Below are positions 1 to 6,353 of a stretch of 9,618 bases of DNA, piece by piece; the stretch's first letter is position 1; every line of letters begins with the position of its first letter. Source of the stretch: an uncultured Bacteroidales bacterium (lineage in GTDB: Bacteria; Bacteroidota; Bacteroidia; Bacteroidales; P3). Location of the stretch: NCBI GenBank assembly GCA_937910265.1, contig CALEPD010000172.1, forward strand, positions 1 through 9,618, read 5' to 3'. The notes beneath the pieces are model-generated. The model had not been told where the DNA came from and did not search any database. It saw only the letters and a program-made list of their open reading frames with translations. The translations under genes were made by a program, and so were the position numbers.

Positions 1-774
1 AATTTCTTTCTTATTGCCGGTCCCTGTGTGGTCGAAGATGAAAAATCTCCGATCAGAATAGCAGAGCGTCTGCTCGAAATAACCAATCGTCTGCAAATCC
101 CTTTTGCATTCAAAGCCTCCTACCGCAAGGCCAACCGCTCGAGGGTTGATTCGTTCACCGGCATTGGCGATTGGGAAGGTCTTGAGTTGCTGAAGCACAT
201 TCGCGACACCTACCATGTGCCAGTAGTTACCGACATTCATTCGGAAACCGAGGCGGAAGTGGCTGCGCGCTATGTCGACATCTTGCAGATTCCGGCTTTT
301 CTCTGCCGGCAAACCTCTTTGTTGAAGGCTGCCGCCCAAACAGGTAGGTGTGTCAATATCAAGAAAGGACAGTTTCTAAGTCCCGAGTCCATGGAGTTTG
401 CTGTCGAGAAGGTCAAGTATTACGGTGGCAACAACATGATGCTTACCGAAAGGGGCAATTCATTCGGCTATCAGGATTTGGTGGTCGATTTTCGTGGCGT
501 TCCCATCATGAAACGCAACAACGTCCCTGTGGTGATGGATATTACACACTCATTGCAAAAACCCAACCAGCCTGCAGGCGTTACCGGCGGCAACCCCGAA
601 ATGATCGAAACCATTGGCAGGGCGGCCGTGGCAGTGGGTGTCGACGGCATCTTCATGGAGACCCATCCCAATCCGGCTATGGCAAAATCCGACGGTGCCA
701 ACATGCTGCATCTCGACCTCGCCGAAAAACTTCTCGAAACCCTTGTCCGTATTCATCAGGTTGCACAAAGGTAA
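1..774 (+). CDS. kdsA: 3-deoxy-8-phosphooctulonate (KDO-8-P) synthase, metal-dependent type, 5' end outside window
   Basis: The frame is open from base 1 to the TAA at 772-774 (257 visible codons). The true start lies upstream. The GTG at 28 is an internal valine in the IAGPCVVED motif, not a start. The protein is a TIM-barrel KdsA, which condenses phosphoenolpyruvate with arabinose-5-phosphate to give KDO-8-phosphate for the LPS inner core, in the cytosol. Visible family motifs are FKASYRKANRSR, CVNIKKGQFLSP, LTERGNSFGY, DITHSLQKP and METHPNP. In visible numbering C9 (GPC), H183 (ITHS), E220 (METH) and D231 (KSDGAN) have the spacing of the four metal ligands C11/H185/E222/D233 known from Aquifex KdsA, so this is the metal-dependent class rather than the E. 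coli class, which has Asn at the Cys position. A terminator follows at 799-839, so the gene ends its transcription unit. Confidence 0.96.
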   Translation, partial: NFFLIAGPCVVEDEKSPIRIAERLLEITNRLQIPFAFKASYRKANRSRVDSFTGIGDWEGLELLKHIRDTYHVPVVTDIHSETEAEVAARYVDILQIPAFLCRQTSLLKAAAQTGRCVNIKKGQFLSPESMEFAVEKVKYYGGNNMMLTERGNSFGYQDLVVDFRGVPIMKRNNVPVVMDITHSLQKPNQPAGVTGGNPEMIETIGRAAVAVGVDGIFMETHPNPAMAKSDGANMLHLDLAEKLLETLVRIHQVAQR

Positions 775-798
775 CCGTCACGGCTATGGTTGTCAAAC

Positions 799-839
799 AT
801 ACTGCCGGCCGCATTGTGGTCTGCAGTATTCCTTTTTTT
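799..839 (+). terminator. Intrinsic terminator of kdsA
   Basis: A hairpin starts 24 bases after the kdsA stop. The outer stem is ATACTGC (799-805) with GCAGTAT (823-829). The inner part can also pair: GCCGC (808-812) with GTGGT (816-820), including two G-U pairs. After two C residues comes a run of seven T (833-839). Stem plus T-run is the classic intrinsic terminator arrangement on the plus strand. It separates kdsA from the exonuclease gene 28 bases further on, so the latter should have its own promoter. I could not identify a convincing one in the short gap. Confidence 0.8.
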
Positions 840-866
840 GAATAATGCTTGTATAATCTATCCCAT

Positions 867-1769
867 ATGAATCTGAAACTGAATAGACCTATCGTTTTTT
901 TCGATCTGGAGACAACTGGTGTGAATGTCGGACACGATTATGTCGTCGAGATATGTATGCACAAGGTGTTTCCCGATACCCATACCGAAACCCGCACCTA
1001 CAGGGTGCGTCCTGCCGATGTAGCTGGCAATACTGTCCCCATCCCTCCCGAAACAACAGCCATTCATGGTATCAGAGACTGCGATGTGGCCGATATGCCG
1101 TCGTTCAAGGAGTTGGCGCCACAATTGGCCGAGTTTATAGGCGATTCTGACTTGGCGGGCTACAATTCCAACAAATTCGACGTGCCCATGTTGGTTGAAG
1201 AGTTTTTGCGTGCAGGTGTCCCCTTTTCGTTGAAGGATAGATTCAAGGTCGATGTGCAGAATATCTTCCACCGCATGGAGTCGCGCACGTTGAAGGCCGC
1301 GTACCGTTTCTATTGCAACAAAGAACTTGTCAATGCCCATAGCGCCGATGCCGATACCATAGCAACATATGAGGTGCTCTTGGCGCAACTCGACCGCTAT
1401 CATGATGTGGAATACGAGTTCAGGGGCGAAGTGTCGAAACCCATAGTAAACGATGTCGAAGCCCTCAGCCGCTTTACCGACTTGGTAGGACATTTCGTAT
1501 ACAATGAAAACCACGAGGCGGTGTTCAATTTTGGCAAGCATAAGGGCAAGACTGTTGTGTCGGTGTTTACCGAAGAACCCTCATACTACGATTGGATGAT
1601 GAAGGCCGACTTCCCGCTTTCCACCAAATCGTTCCTCACCGAGATTTACAGTCCTATCGAAATGCGCCGCAAGGCGGACAATGCTTTGCGCCGTAAAAAT
1701 GCACGTTCCCAGCCACCTCAGCACACCCTCGACGATCTTCTCGATAAATTTAATACTAAGGAAAGGTAG
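867..1769 (+). CDS. DnaQ-like 3'-5' exonuclease (DEDDh) with C-terminal FGKxKGK domain
   Basis: The product is 300 residues from the ATG at 867. An in-frame TTG at 849 would add six residues, but the family-type N-terminus (MNLKLNRPIVFFDLETTG) favours the ATG. Exonuclease motifs are DLE (D13, E15), the Asp of NSNKFDVP (D105) and HSADAD (H158, D163). This is the full DEDDh metal-binding set, so it should be an active 3'-5' nuclease acting on DNA or RNA. After about residue 215 a second domain carries FNFGKHKGK (221-228) and YYDWMMKADFP (240-250), resembling the small domain (DUF3820-like) attached to many Bacteroidota exonucleases. The C-terminus is basic and ends HTLDDLLDKFNTKER. The exact role (proofreading accessory, repair, RNA trimming) cannot be told from sequence. 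Nine bases separate its stop from the next gene, so the two are likely co-transcribed. Confidence 0.9.
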   Translation: MNLKLNRPIVFFDLETTGVNVGHDYVVEICMHKVFPDTHTETRTYRVRPADVAGNTVPIPPETTAIHGIRDCDVADMPSFKELAPQLAEFIGDSDLAGYNSNKFDVPMLVEEFLRAGVPFSLKDRFKVDVQNIFHRMESRTLKAAYRFYCNKELVNAHSADADTIATYEVLLAQLDRYHDVEYEFRGEVSKPIVNDVEALSRFTDLVGHFVYNENHEAVFNFGKHKGKTVVSVFTEEPSYYDWMMKADFPLSTKSFLTEIYSPIEMRRKADNALRRKNARSQPPQHTLDDLLDKFNTKER

Positions 1770-1778
1770 CACGACTGT

Positions 1779-2393
1779 ATGAAAATTCTTTGTGTGGCAC
1801 GCAACTATAATGAGCACGCGGCCGAAATGGGTGCGGCGGCTCCTGCCGAACCATGGTTTTTCCTGAAGCCTGACAGCAGCATCCTGCCCAAAAAGCAACC
1901 GTTCTTTTATCCCGATTTCTCAAACGAGGTGCATTTTGAAGGCGAATTGGTGGTCCGTATCGATAAGGTGGGTAAATGCATTCAAGAGTGTTTTGCGCCA
2001 AGGTATTATTCTTCGGTTGCATTCGGCATCGATTTTACCGCGCGCGACCTCCAGAGCAAAGCCAAGGCTTCCTCTATGCCGTGGCTGGTGTCGAAGGGTT
2101 TCGACGGCTCGGCGGTAATCGGCGATTTTGTCCCGCTTCAGCAGTTGGGCGGCGACATCAACAATCTTACGATTCAGTTGCGGCAAAACGATGTGCTCCG
2201 ACAAAGTGCCAGCACATCCCAGATGATTTTCTCTGTCGACAAACTTATATCTTATATTTCACGTTTTATGACCTTGAAAACGGGCGATTTGATTTTCACA
2301 GGCACGCCCTCCGGCGTGGGCCCCGTTGCCATAGGCGATACGCTCGAAGGCTTTGTCGCAGGTCAGAAAATGCTACACTGCCGCTTCAAATAA
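1779..2393 (+). CDS. Fumarylacetoacetate hydrolase (FAH)-family protein, acylpyruvase-like
   Basis: The product is 204 residues and starts MKILCVARNYNEHAAE, the typical beginning of the short single-domain FAH enzymes (YcgM/FAHD1 type, about 220 residues). The metal site is visible: HFEGE (E54, E56) and the Asp of GIDFTARDLQ (D85). The substrate-side motif WLVSKGFDGSAVIGDF (102-117, with K106) and the late motif DLIFTGTPSGVGP (170-182) follow. Relatives cleave C-C bonds in acylpyruvates or decarboxylate oxaloacetate using Mg2+. Which substrate is used here cannot be read from sequence. No aromatic-catabolism genes lie nearby, which favours a housekeeping metabolite-repair role, an inference. 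A purine-rich AAGGAAAGG at 1758-1766 lies 12 bases before the ATG, inside the end of the exonuclease gene, and may be its ribosome binding site. The last codons form part of the terminator stem at 2376-2416. Confidence 0.9.
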   Translation: MKILCVARNYNEHAAEMGAAAPAEPWFFLKPDSSILPKKQPFFYPDFSNEVHFEGELVVRIDKVGKCIQECFAPRYYSSVAFGIDFTARDLQSKAKASSMPWLVSKGFDGSAVIGDFVPLQQLGGDINNLTIQLRQNDVLRQSASTSQMIFSVDKLISYISRFMTLKTGDLIFTGTPSGVGPVAIGDTLEGFVAGQKMLHCRFK

Positions 2394-2416
2394 CATGATG
2401 TTTTGATGCGGCAGTG
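2376..2416. terminator. Long hairpin between convergent genes, likely bidirectional terminator
   Basis: CACTGCCGCTTCAAA (2376-2390) pairs with TTTGATGCGGCAGTG (2402-2416): 14 of 15 positions pair, with one T-T mismatch at 2385/2407, around an 11-base loop. The left arm is the last five sense codons of the FAH-family gene, and its TAA stop lies in the loop. The opposite operon ends at 2437, 21 bases to the right. A symmetric stem at a convergent junction suggests a terminator working on both strands. T-runs are weak: on the minus strand a TTTT occurs six bases after the stem, and on the plus strand there are only scattered T-rich bases. Termination efficiency is therefore uncertain. Confidence 0.65.
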
Positions 2417-2436
2417 CGGCGGCTTAAGTACTTTCT

Positions 2437-4041
2437 TTAGTACATTTCGTAATCCACAATCTCAATTCTTCTTTCGTATGCGGCGTCAACGCTGTAAACG
2501 CTCATGAGCTGGTTGTTGTAATCGCGCAATTGCTGCTCTTGCGTTGCCGTGCTGCTTCCGTACGACACTTCGATGATTTTGAGTGCGCCATGGTCTATGT
2601 ATTTCTGCAGAATGCCTTTTCTCCATGTACGGAATTGGTTGATGATGGTTTCGATGCGGCGTTGTGACAACACCTTGTTGTAATTCGATGTGTGCAGCGG
2701 ACTCGCATATCCGTTCACGGTCAGTGTGATGGTGTATCCTTCCATCAGCTTCTGGGCAATAAGGTCGATAAACCGTTCAAACCGGCTGCAGTTGTCGTGT
2801 ACTTCCTCATCGAAGAATGTGTTGATGGCGGCTATCGCCGAGTCGCGTTGCAGGCTGTCGGTAATGCTGTTCTGCGCGTCGATATATTTCTGGCGCAGGA
2901 ACATGTATCGGTTGTAGGTTTGGTAATAGGTCTGGTCGGTCTTTCCAACTTTCGATTTGGGATCGGGCTCATCGTTGTGGAAATAGAGCTTTATGGGCAG
3001 CAGGTATTGGTATGTTTTCGGCTGCGGTTTCACCTCTTCCTCTACATAGTCGTTGTAAACCACCTCTTCCACTTTGGGTCTTGGCTTGGGTGTGGGCTTT
3101 GCTTTTGTCTCCAGTGGCGCGAAATGCCATTGGTATATGTCGTTGCAGCATACTGTATCGGTGCTGAAATATGAGTCCTCACGGTTCGAGGCAAGGAATC
3201 CGGTGAGTTTTCCTTGGTACAGGCTGTTGCATGTTACAAAGTAGAGGTCGTTGTATGCCGAGTTGATGGGTTCGGGCAGGCGTACAGGTGTTTTCCATGT
3301 GTTGAGCGAACCTTCCGATTTCAGGATGTCGAATCCGCCGAATCCGCATTCACAATTCTGGCTGAAGAAAAGGGTCTGGCTGTTGTTGTCGTAGAATGGG
3401 GTTACCTCGTCGTAGGTGCTGTTGACAGGCATGCCGAGATTGATGCTGCGTTGCGGTTTCCCGTTTTCTATTATCGAATACCATATGTCCATGCCACCGC
3501 ATCCGCCTTCACGGTTGCTGCTGTAGTACAGGGTGATGGTTCCATCCTCGTTGTACTGTATTGCGGGATTGGTGTTTGTGCAGTCTTTCATGTTGACGTC
3601 ACCACCCACCTTTTTGGGTTTCTGCCACTTGCCTTTGCGGTAATGCATACTGTATATCTCGCTGTTGCTGTTCGAGTCGATGCTCTCACTCTGTGTGAAG
3701 TATAGGGTTTGGTTCACCGAGTCGTATGCCAGGTTGTAGATGTTGTGGTTGCTGTTGTTCATTCCCCAGGTGCAGGGTGTGCCTTCGCCCACATGTCCGT
3801 CGGCATCGATGGGGGCTTGGTAAACCTGAAGCAGCGAATAGTCGCTGTTGAAGAAATTCCCTGATGTCATGGGTTGGGTTGTAGCGTAAAGCAACAGGCT
3901 GTCGCCGATTACTATGGCGCTGCATTCGCTTGAGCGGCTGTTTACATTGTGGCCCAGATGACGCACTTCAAAATGCTGTGCCTGGGCGATGATTGGACTG
4001 AAGGCAATCGTCATGATGATTGCTTTTAATACGTTGCGCAT
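2437..4041 (-). CDS. PD40 beta-propeller / OmpA C-terminal domain envelope protein (PorE-like architecture)
   Basis: The product is 534 residues with a signal peptide (hydrophobic IIMTIAFSPIIA, cleavage probably near AQAQ at 19-22). Residues about 100-310 contain WD40-like PD40 repeats: TLYYSSNREGGCGGMDIWYS (170-189), TLFFSQNCECGFGGFDI (223-239) and a weaker GFLASNRED (281-289). A Lys/Pro/Glu-rich linker follows (312-343), then an OmpA-type C-terminal domain from LPIKLYFHNDEPDP (348-361) to ERRIEI (523-528). The core is VNGYASPLHTSNYNKVLSQR. The usual TD of OmpA domains, whose Asp binds peptidoglycan diaminopimelate, is replaced by SP, while the ERRIEI Arg region remains. Several Cys residues in the propeller (154, 181, 230, 232, 298, 299) fit a periplasmic, possibly disulfide-bonded protein. 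Similar architecture is known for PorE of the type IX secretion system, but there is no TPR domain here, so I do not assign that name. It overlaps the PorP-like gene by 16 bases; the two products probably work together at the outer membrane-peptidoglycan interface. Confidence 0.85.
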   Translation of the reverse strand: MRNVLKAIIMTIAFSPIIAQAQHFEVRHLGHNVNSRSSECSAIVIGDSLLLYATTQPMTSGNFFNSDYSLLQVYQAPIDADGHVGEGTPCTWGMNNSNHNIYNLAYDSVNQTLYFTQSESIDSNSNSEIYSMHYRKGKWQKPKKVGGDVNMKDCTNTNPAIQYNEDGTITLYYSSNREGGCGGMDIWYSIIENGKPQRSINLGMPVNSTYDEVTPFYDNNSQTLFFSQNCECGFGGFDILKSEGSLNTWKTPVRLPEPINSAYNDLYFVTCNSLYQGKLTGFLASNREDSYFSTDTVCCNDIYQWHFAPLETKAKPTPKPRPKVEEVVYNDYVEEEVKPQPKTYQYLLPIKLYFHNDEPDPKSKVGKTDQTYYQTYNRYMFLRQKYIDAQNSITDSLQRDSAIAAINTFFDEEVHDNCSRFERFIDLIAQKLMEGYTITLTVNGYASPLHTSNYNKVLSQRRIETIINQFRTWRKGILQKYIDHGALKIIEVSYGSSTATQEQQLRDYNNQLMSVYSVDAAYERRIEIVDYEMY

Positions 4042-5030
4042 GGTATAGGTCTTGTTTTATTTTTTGATCGGGTTAAACGGTATATTAATGAGAGCTCAAG
4101 GGCTCCGATACTGTTGCTTGCTTCGCTGAGCGTCGATATGTTGGCATCGTAGTTGACACTGACCACAAATGCATCTATTTCGGCTGCCACGTTGAATATC
4201 AATGCGTCGGCATGACGGTAGTACAAGCCTGCCGAATATACAATGTGGGTGCCGGCAATTTCGCTGTAGTGGTATTTCGCATCGCAACCCACCACTATTT
4301 CGGTGTTGTTGTGTTGCAGTTGGACTGCGGCCAAAGGCAGTATCGACCACATGGATGTACATCGGTATTCGGTTCGCAGGTAGCCGTTCAGCTTGCGGTT
4401 TATGAAGTTCCCTTCCATTCCGGTGAATGTGATTTGAGGACGGTTCAGATTGCGCCCCGAAAGCCCGAATTTGAAGTTCAGATTGTTGGTGGCTTGGTGA
4501 AACAGGGCTACGCCGGCGCCAACGGTGTAATAGTGGCCGACGGGATTGTCGATGATTTCCGACGGGTCGCCGAAAAGGGCATCCTCACTGTTCATTCCGC
4601 ATTGAGAATAGCCTCCTTCCAAGGCAAACGAAACCAATGTGTTGTTGCTCGAATTGACCGATTGGTAATACGACAGGATGGCATTGGCCGACACCGTTCC
4701 GTAGTTGAGGCTTCCTGCATGGTCATTGTAAACAAATGCACCTATACTCAGTCCGTTTCGGCGGTATTTGCCGGGCAGCAACGAAAATTCTCCACTTGCG
4801 GCAAATGTTTGGTACGGCGTGCTCACGCTTGCCCATTGGCTGCGGTAGGTGATGCCGAAGCGGCCTTTTCCGTCGAAGAATCCCGAATAGGCGGGACTAT
4901 ACAATATGGGGTTGACGTCGATTTGCGAGAAATGGATGTCTTGGCTGTTGGCAATGAATGGCAGACAACACAGCACCGCGACGGTCAGTCGTGATGCCAA
5001 TGATTGTGGTGTTGTCTTTTGGTGTGTCAT
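4026..5030 (-). CDS. PorP/SprF-family type IX secretion system-associated outer-membrane protein
   Basis: The product is 334 residues. A signal peptide (SRLTVAVLCCLPFIANSQ) is followed by the hallmark PorP/SprF N-terminus QDIHFSQIDVNPILYSPAYSG (30-50) and RFGITYRSQW. The rest alternates in beta-strand fashion with many Tyr/Asn, as expected for an outer-membrane beta-barrel, and nears its end with LELSLIYRLT, a typical closing strand. Family members help export or attach adhesins by the type IX system (SprF with SprB) or belong to its core (PorP). Many Bacteroidota carry several copies beside OmpA-domain genes. The ATG touches the tsaD stop, so translation is likely coupled. The last roughly 12 residues (SKNKTRPIPCATY) form a basic tail beyond the barrel and run into the start of the downstream gene. 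No PorK/L/M/N, SprA or large adhesin gene is present in the window, so its partner is unknown. Confidence 0.87.
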   Translation of the reverse strand: MTHQKTTPQSLASRLTVAVLCCLPFIANSQDIHFSQIDVNPILYSPAYSGFFDGKGRFGITYRSQWASVSTPYQTFAASGEFSLLPGKYRRNGLSIGAFVYNDHAGSLNYGTVSANAILSYYQSVNSSNNTLVSFALEGGYSQCGMNSEDALFGDPSEIIDNPVGHYYTVGAGVALFHQATNNLNFKFGLSGRNLNRPQITFTGMEGNFINRKLNGYLRTEYRCTSMWSILPLAAVQLQHNNTEIVVGCDAKYHYSEIAGTHIVYSAGLYYRHADALIFNVAAEIDAFVVSVNYDANISTLSEASNSIGALELSLIYRLTRSKNKTRPIPCATY

Positions 5031-6035
5031 TTATCGCGTATATGGCGGCAGACTGATGTCTGCATATTCTCCTTTTAAATATTTGAAATATCCGGCAATG
5101 CCAACCATGGCGGCATTGTCGGTGCAGAATTGGAACGGGGGAATGAATACATCCCAATGGTTGCGTTCGCCCAACTCTGTCAGCCGTTGGCGCAGGTACG
5201 AGTTCGCCGAAACCCCACCGGCTATCGCCACCTGTTTCACTCCATGGGCTTTTACGGCTTTCTCGAATTTTTTGAGCAGGAAGTCGACAATGCTGTGTTG
5301 TATCGAGGCGCACAAGTCGGCTTTGTGTTGTTCTATAAAATCGCTGTTTTCCACCAAACGGTCTCTCAGAAAATAGAGAAACGATGTTTTCAACCCGCTG
5401 AAACTGTAGTCGTATCCCGGTATCTGGGGTGTGGGAAAGTGAAATGCGTCGGCATGGCCATCTTTGCTCAACTTGTCGATGATGGGGCCTCCGGGATAAC
5501 CCAAGTCCATGATTTTTGCAGCTTTGTCTATCGCCTCACCGGCGGCATCGTCGATGGTTTGTCCGATGATTTCAATCTCGAAATGGCTTTTCAACAGCAG
5601 TATCTGAGTATGTCCGCCCGATACCAAAAGACACATGAACGGAAATTGGGGAGTAGTGCTGTTGTCGGAGCTTTTTATGAAATGCGAAAGGACATGCGCC
5701 TGCAGGTGGTTCACTTCAACAAGCGGTATGTTTTGGGCTATGGCAAATGTTTTGGCAAACGACACGCCCACCAGCAGCGAGCCCAGCAATCCCGGCCCGC
5801 GGGTGAAGGCCACAGCGTCAATGTCGTTGCGGTCGATACCGGCATTGCAGATGGCCCCGTCCACCACGGGGACGATATTCTGCTGATGTGCACGGGATGC
5901 AAGTTCCGGTACAACTCCGCCGTATTGTTCGTGTACTTTTTGTGAGGCTGTAACATTTGACAGTATTCTGTCGTTGTTCAGTACTGCTGCCGATGTATCG
6001 TCGCATGACGATTCAATAGCAAGAATTATAGCCAT
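5031..6035 (-). CDS. tsaD: tRNA N6-adenosine threonylcarbamoyltransferase TsaD
   Basis: The product is 334 residues, the normal length for bacterial TsaD (Gcp/YgjD). It transfers the threonylcarbamoyl group onto A37 of ANN-decoding tRNAs with TsaB and TsaE, a universal and usually essential cytosolic step. Motifs in order: IESSCDDTSAAV (7-18), PELASRAHQQ (43-52), FTRGPGLLGSLLVG (77-90), the metal site VNHLQAHVLSH (108-118; H110, H114), VSGGHT (138-143), the DDAAGEAIDKAAK segment (162-174), FSGLKTS (212-218), AGGVSAN (272-278) and CTDNAAM (304-310; D306 is the third metal ligand). The start ATG at 6033-6035 has AAAGGG nine bases upstream and a TAnnTTTG promoter element at 6070-6077. Its TAA is followed at once by the ATG of the porP-like gene, making it head of the operon. 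Confidence 0.98.
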   Translation of the reverse strand: MAIILAIESSCDDTSAAVLNNDRILSNVTASQKVHEQYGGVVPELASRAHQQNIVPVVDGAICNAGIDRNDIDAVAFTRGPGLLGSLLVGVSFAKTFAIAQNIPLVEVNHLQAHVLSHFIKSSDNSTTPQFPFMCLLVSGGHTQILLLKSHFEIEIIGQTIDDAAGEAIDKAAKIMDLGYPGGPIIDKLSKDGHADAFHFPTPQIPGYDYSFSGLKTSFLYFLRDRLVENSDFIEQHKADLCASIQHSIVDFLLKKFEKAVKAHGVKQVAIAGGVSANSYLRQRLTELGERNHWDVFIPPFQFCTDNAAMVGIAGYFKYLKGEYADISLPPYTR

Positions 6036-6044
6036 AGTCTATTG

Positions 6045-6050
6045 CCCTTT
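6045..6050 (-). promoter_or_regulatory. Possible ribosome binding site of tsaD
   Basis: On the minus strand AAAGGG lies nine bases before the tsaD ATG (6033-6035). It is one of few recognisable Shine-Dalgarno-like sequences in a window where most starts lack one, and it supports the chosen tsaD start. Confidence 0.5.
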
Positions 6051-6069
6051 GTGTTTTTTGTTCAAAATG

Positions 6070-6077
6070 CAAAGATA
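6070..6077 (-). promoter_or_regulatory. Bacteroides-type -7 promoter element (TATCTTTG) for the tsaD operon
   Basis: Read on the minus strand, 6077-6070 is TATCTTTG, an exact match to the TAnnTTTG -7 consensus of the primary sigma factor in Bacteroides. It ends 34 bases before the tsaD ATG, giving an expected transcript start near 6063 and a leader of roughly 25-30 bases. I see no good TTTG -33 element at the usual spacing; the region upstream is an A-tract (AAAAAAAA on the minus strand). Promoter for tsaD and, by read-through, the porP-like and OmpA-like genes. Confidence 0.65.
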
Positions 6078-6206
6078 CTGATTTTTTTTAAGGTAGATTC
6101 TATAAAATCACTTTGTTCCATTTTTGAGTTTCTGACAAGCGGGCACCTTGGGGTGGAAGTGAAGTATGGTTGGCTGTGTTACTTGTTGACAAACAGTATT
6201 GTATCA

Positions 6207-6249
6207 TTGTATTGGTGGTGTCGTTGAGACAATACACCATCCAATGCGG
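6207..6249. other. Imperfect hairpin of unknown role between cls-like gene and tsaD
   Basis: ATTGGTGGTGT (6211-6221) pairs with ACACCA-T-CCAAT (6234-6245), leaving one bulged T at 6240. The stem extends outwards by four pairs (6207-6210 with 6246-6249), three of them G-T. The loop is 12 bases. No T-run follows on either strand, so it does not look like a terminator. It may be an RNA structure or a protein-binding dyad. Confidence 0.4.
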
Positions 6250-6299
6250 CTGTAAATACAACCGTAACATTGGGTTTGTTTGACCACATTCGGCTTTGG

Positions 6300-6322
6300 C
6301 CGAAAAAAAACTTTTTTTTCGG
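6300..6322 (-). terminator. A8/T8 palindrome downstream of cls-like gene, probable terminator
   Basis: A perfect 23-base inverted repeat, CCG-A8-C-T8-CGG, is centred on 6311. In the direction of the cls-like gene it lies 31 bases after the stop codon (6354-6356). The transcript would form CCG plus eight A pairing with eight U plus CGG, so the U-run is inside the stem. A second hairpin, TTCGGC-TTTG-GCCGAA (6289-6304), shares bases with it, so the two cannot form together. Position and T-tract suggest termination of the cls-like transcript, though the form is unusual. Confidence 0.5.
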
Positions 6323-6353
6323 TGCGTGAATGAGGCGCAAAAGCATAGATGTG

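Larger units (their letters stand above)
6036..6353. other. Intergenic region between cls-like gene and tsaD, hairpin-rich, no gene seen
   Basis: These 318 bases carry no convincing coding sequence. The short open frames on both strands (61 aa plus at 6042; 64 and 107 aa minus) resemble nothing I know and lack start signals. From the tsaD side, the region holds the tsaD promoter (6070-6077), a T8 tract, a hairpin at 6207-6249 and the A8/T8 palindrome with an overlapping small hairpin at 6289-6322. The remainder, 6080-6205, shows nothing I can name. Confidence 0.6.

Noticed and set aside
28..774. Start of kdsA at GTG 28
   Set aside because: The frame is open to base 1 and residues before it (NFFLIAGPC) belong to the conserved KdsA N-terminus, so the gene starts outside the window.
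852..857. TATAAT resembling a sigma-70 -10 box before the exonuclease gene
   Set aside because: No -35 partner at proper spacing, the Bacteroidota primary sigma factor uses TAnnTTTG, and the transcript would start almost at the ATG.
858..1541. 227-codon open frame on the minus strand
   Set aside because: Fully antisense to the exonuclease gene, whose DEDDh motifs are intact; the translated product has no recognisable domain.
4212..4994. 260-codon open frame on the plus strand
   Set aside because: Antisense shadow of the PorP/SprF-like gene.
5130..5945. 271-codon open frame on the plus strand
   Set aside because: Antisense shadow of tsaD, which is complete with all motifs.
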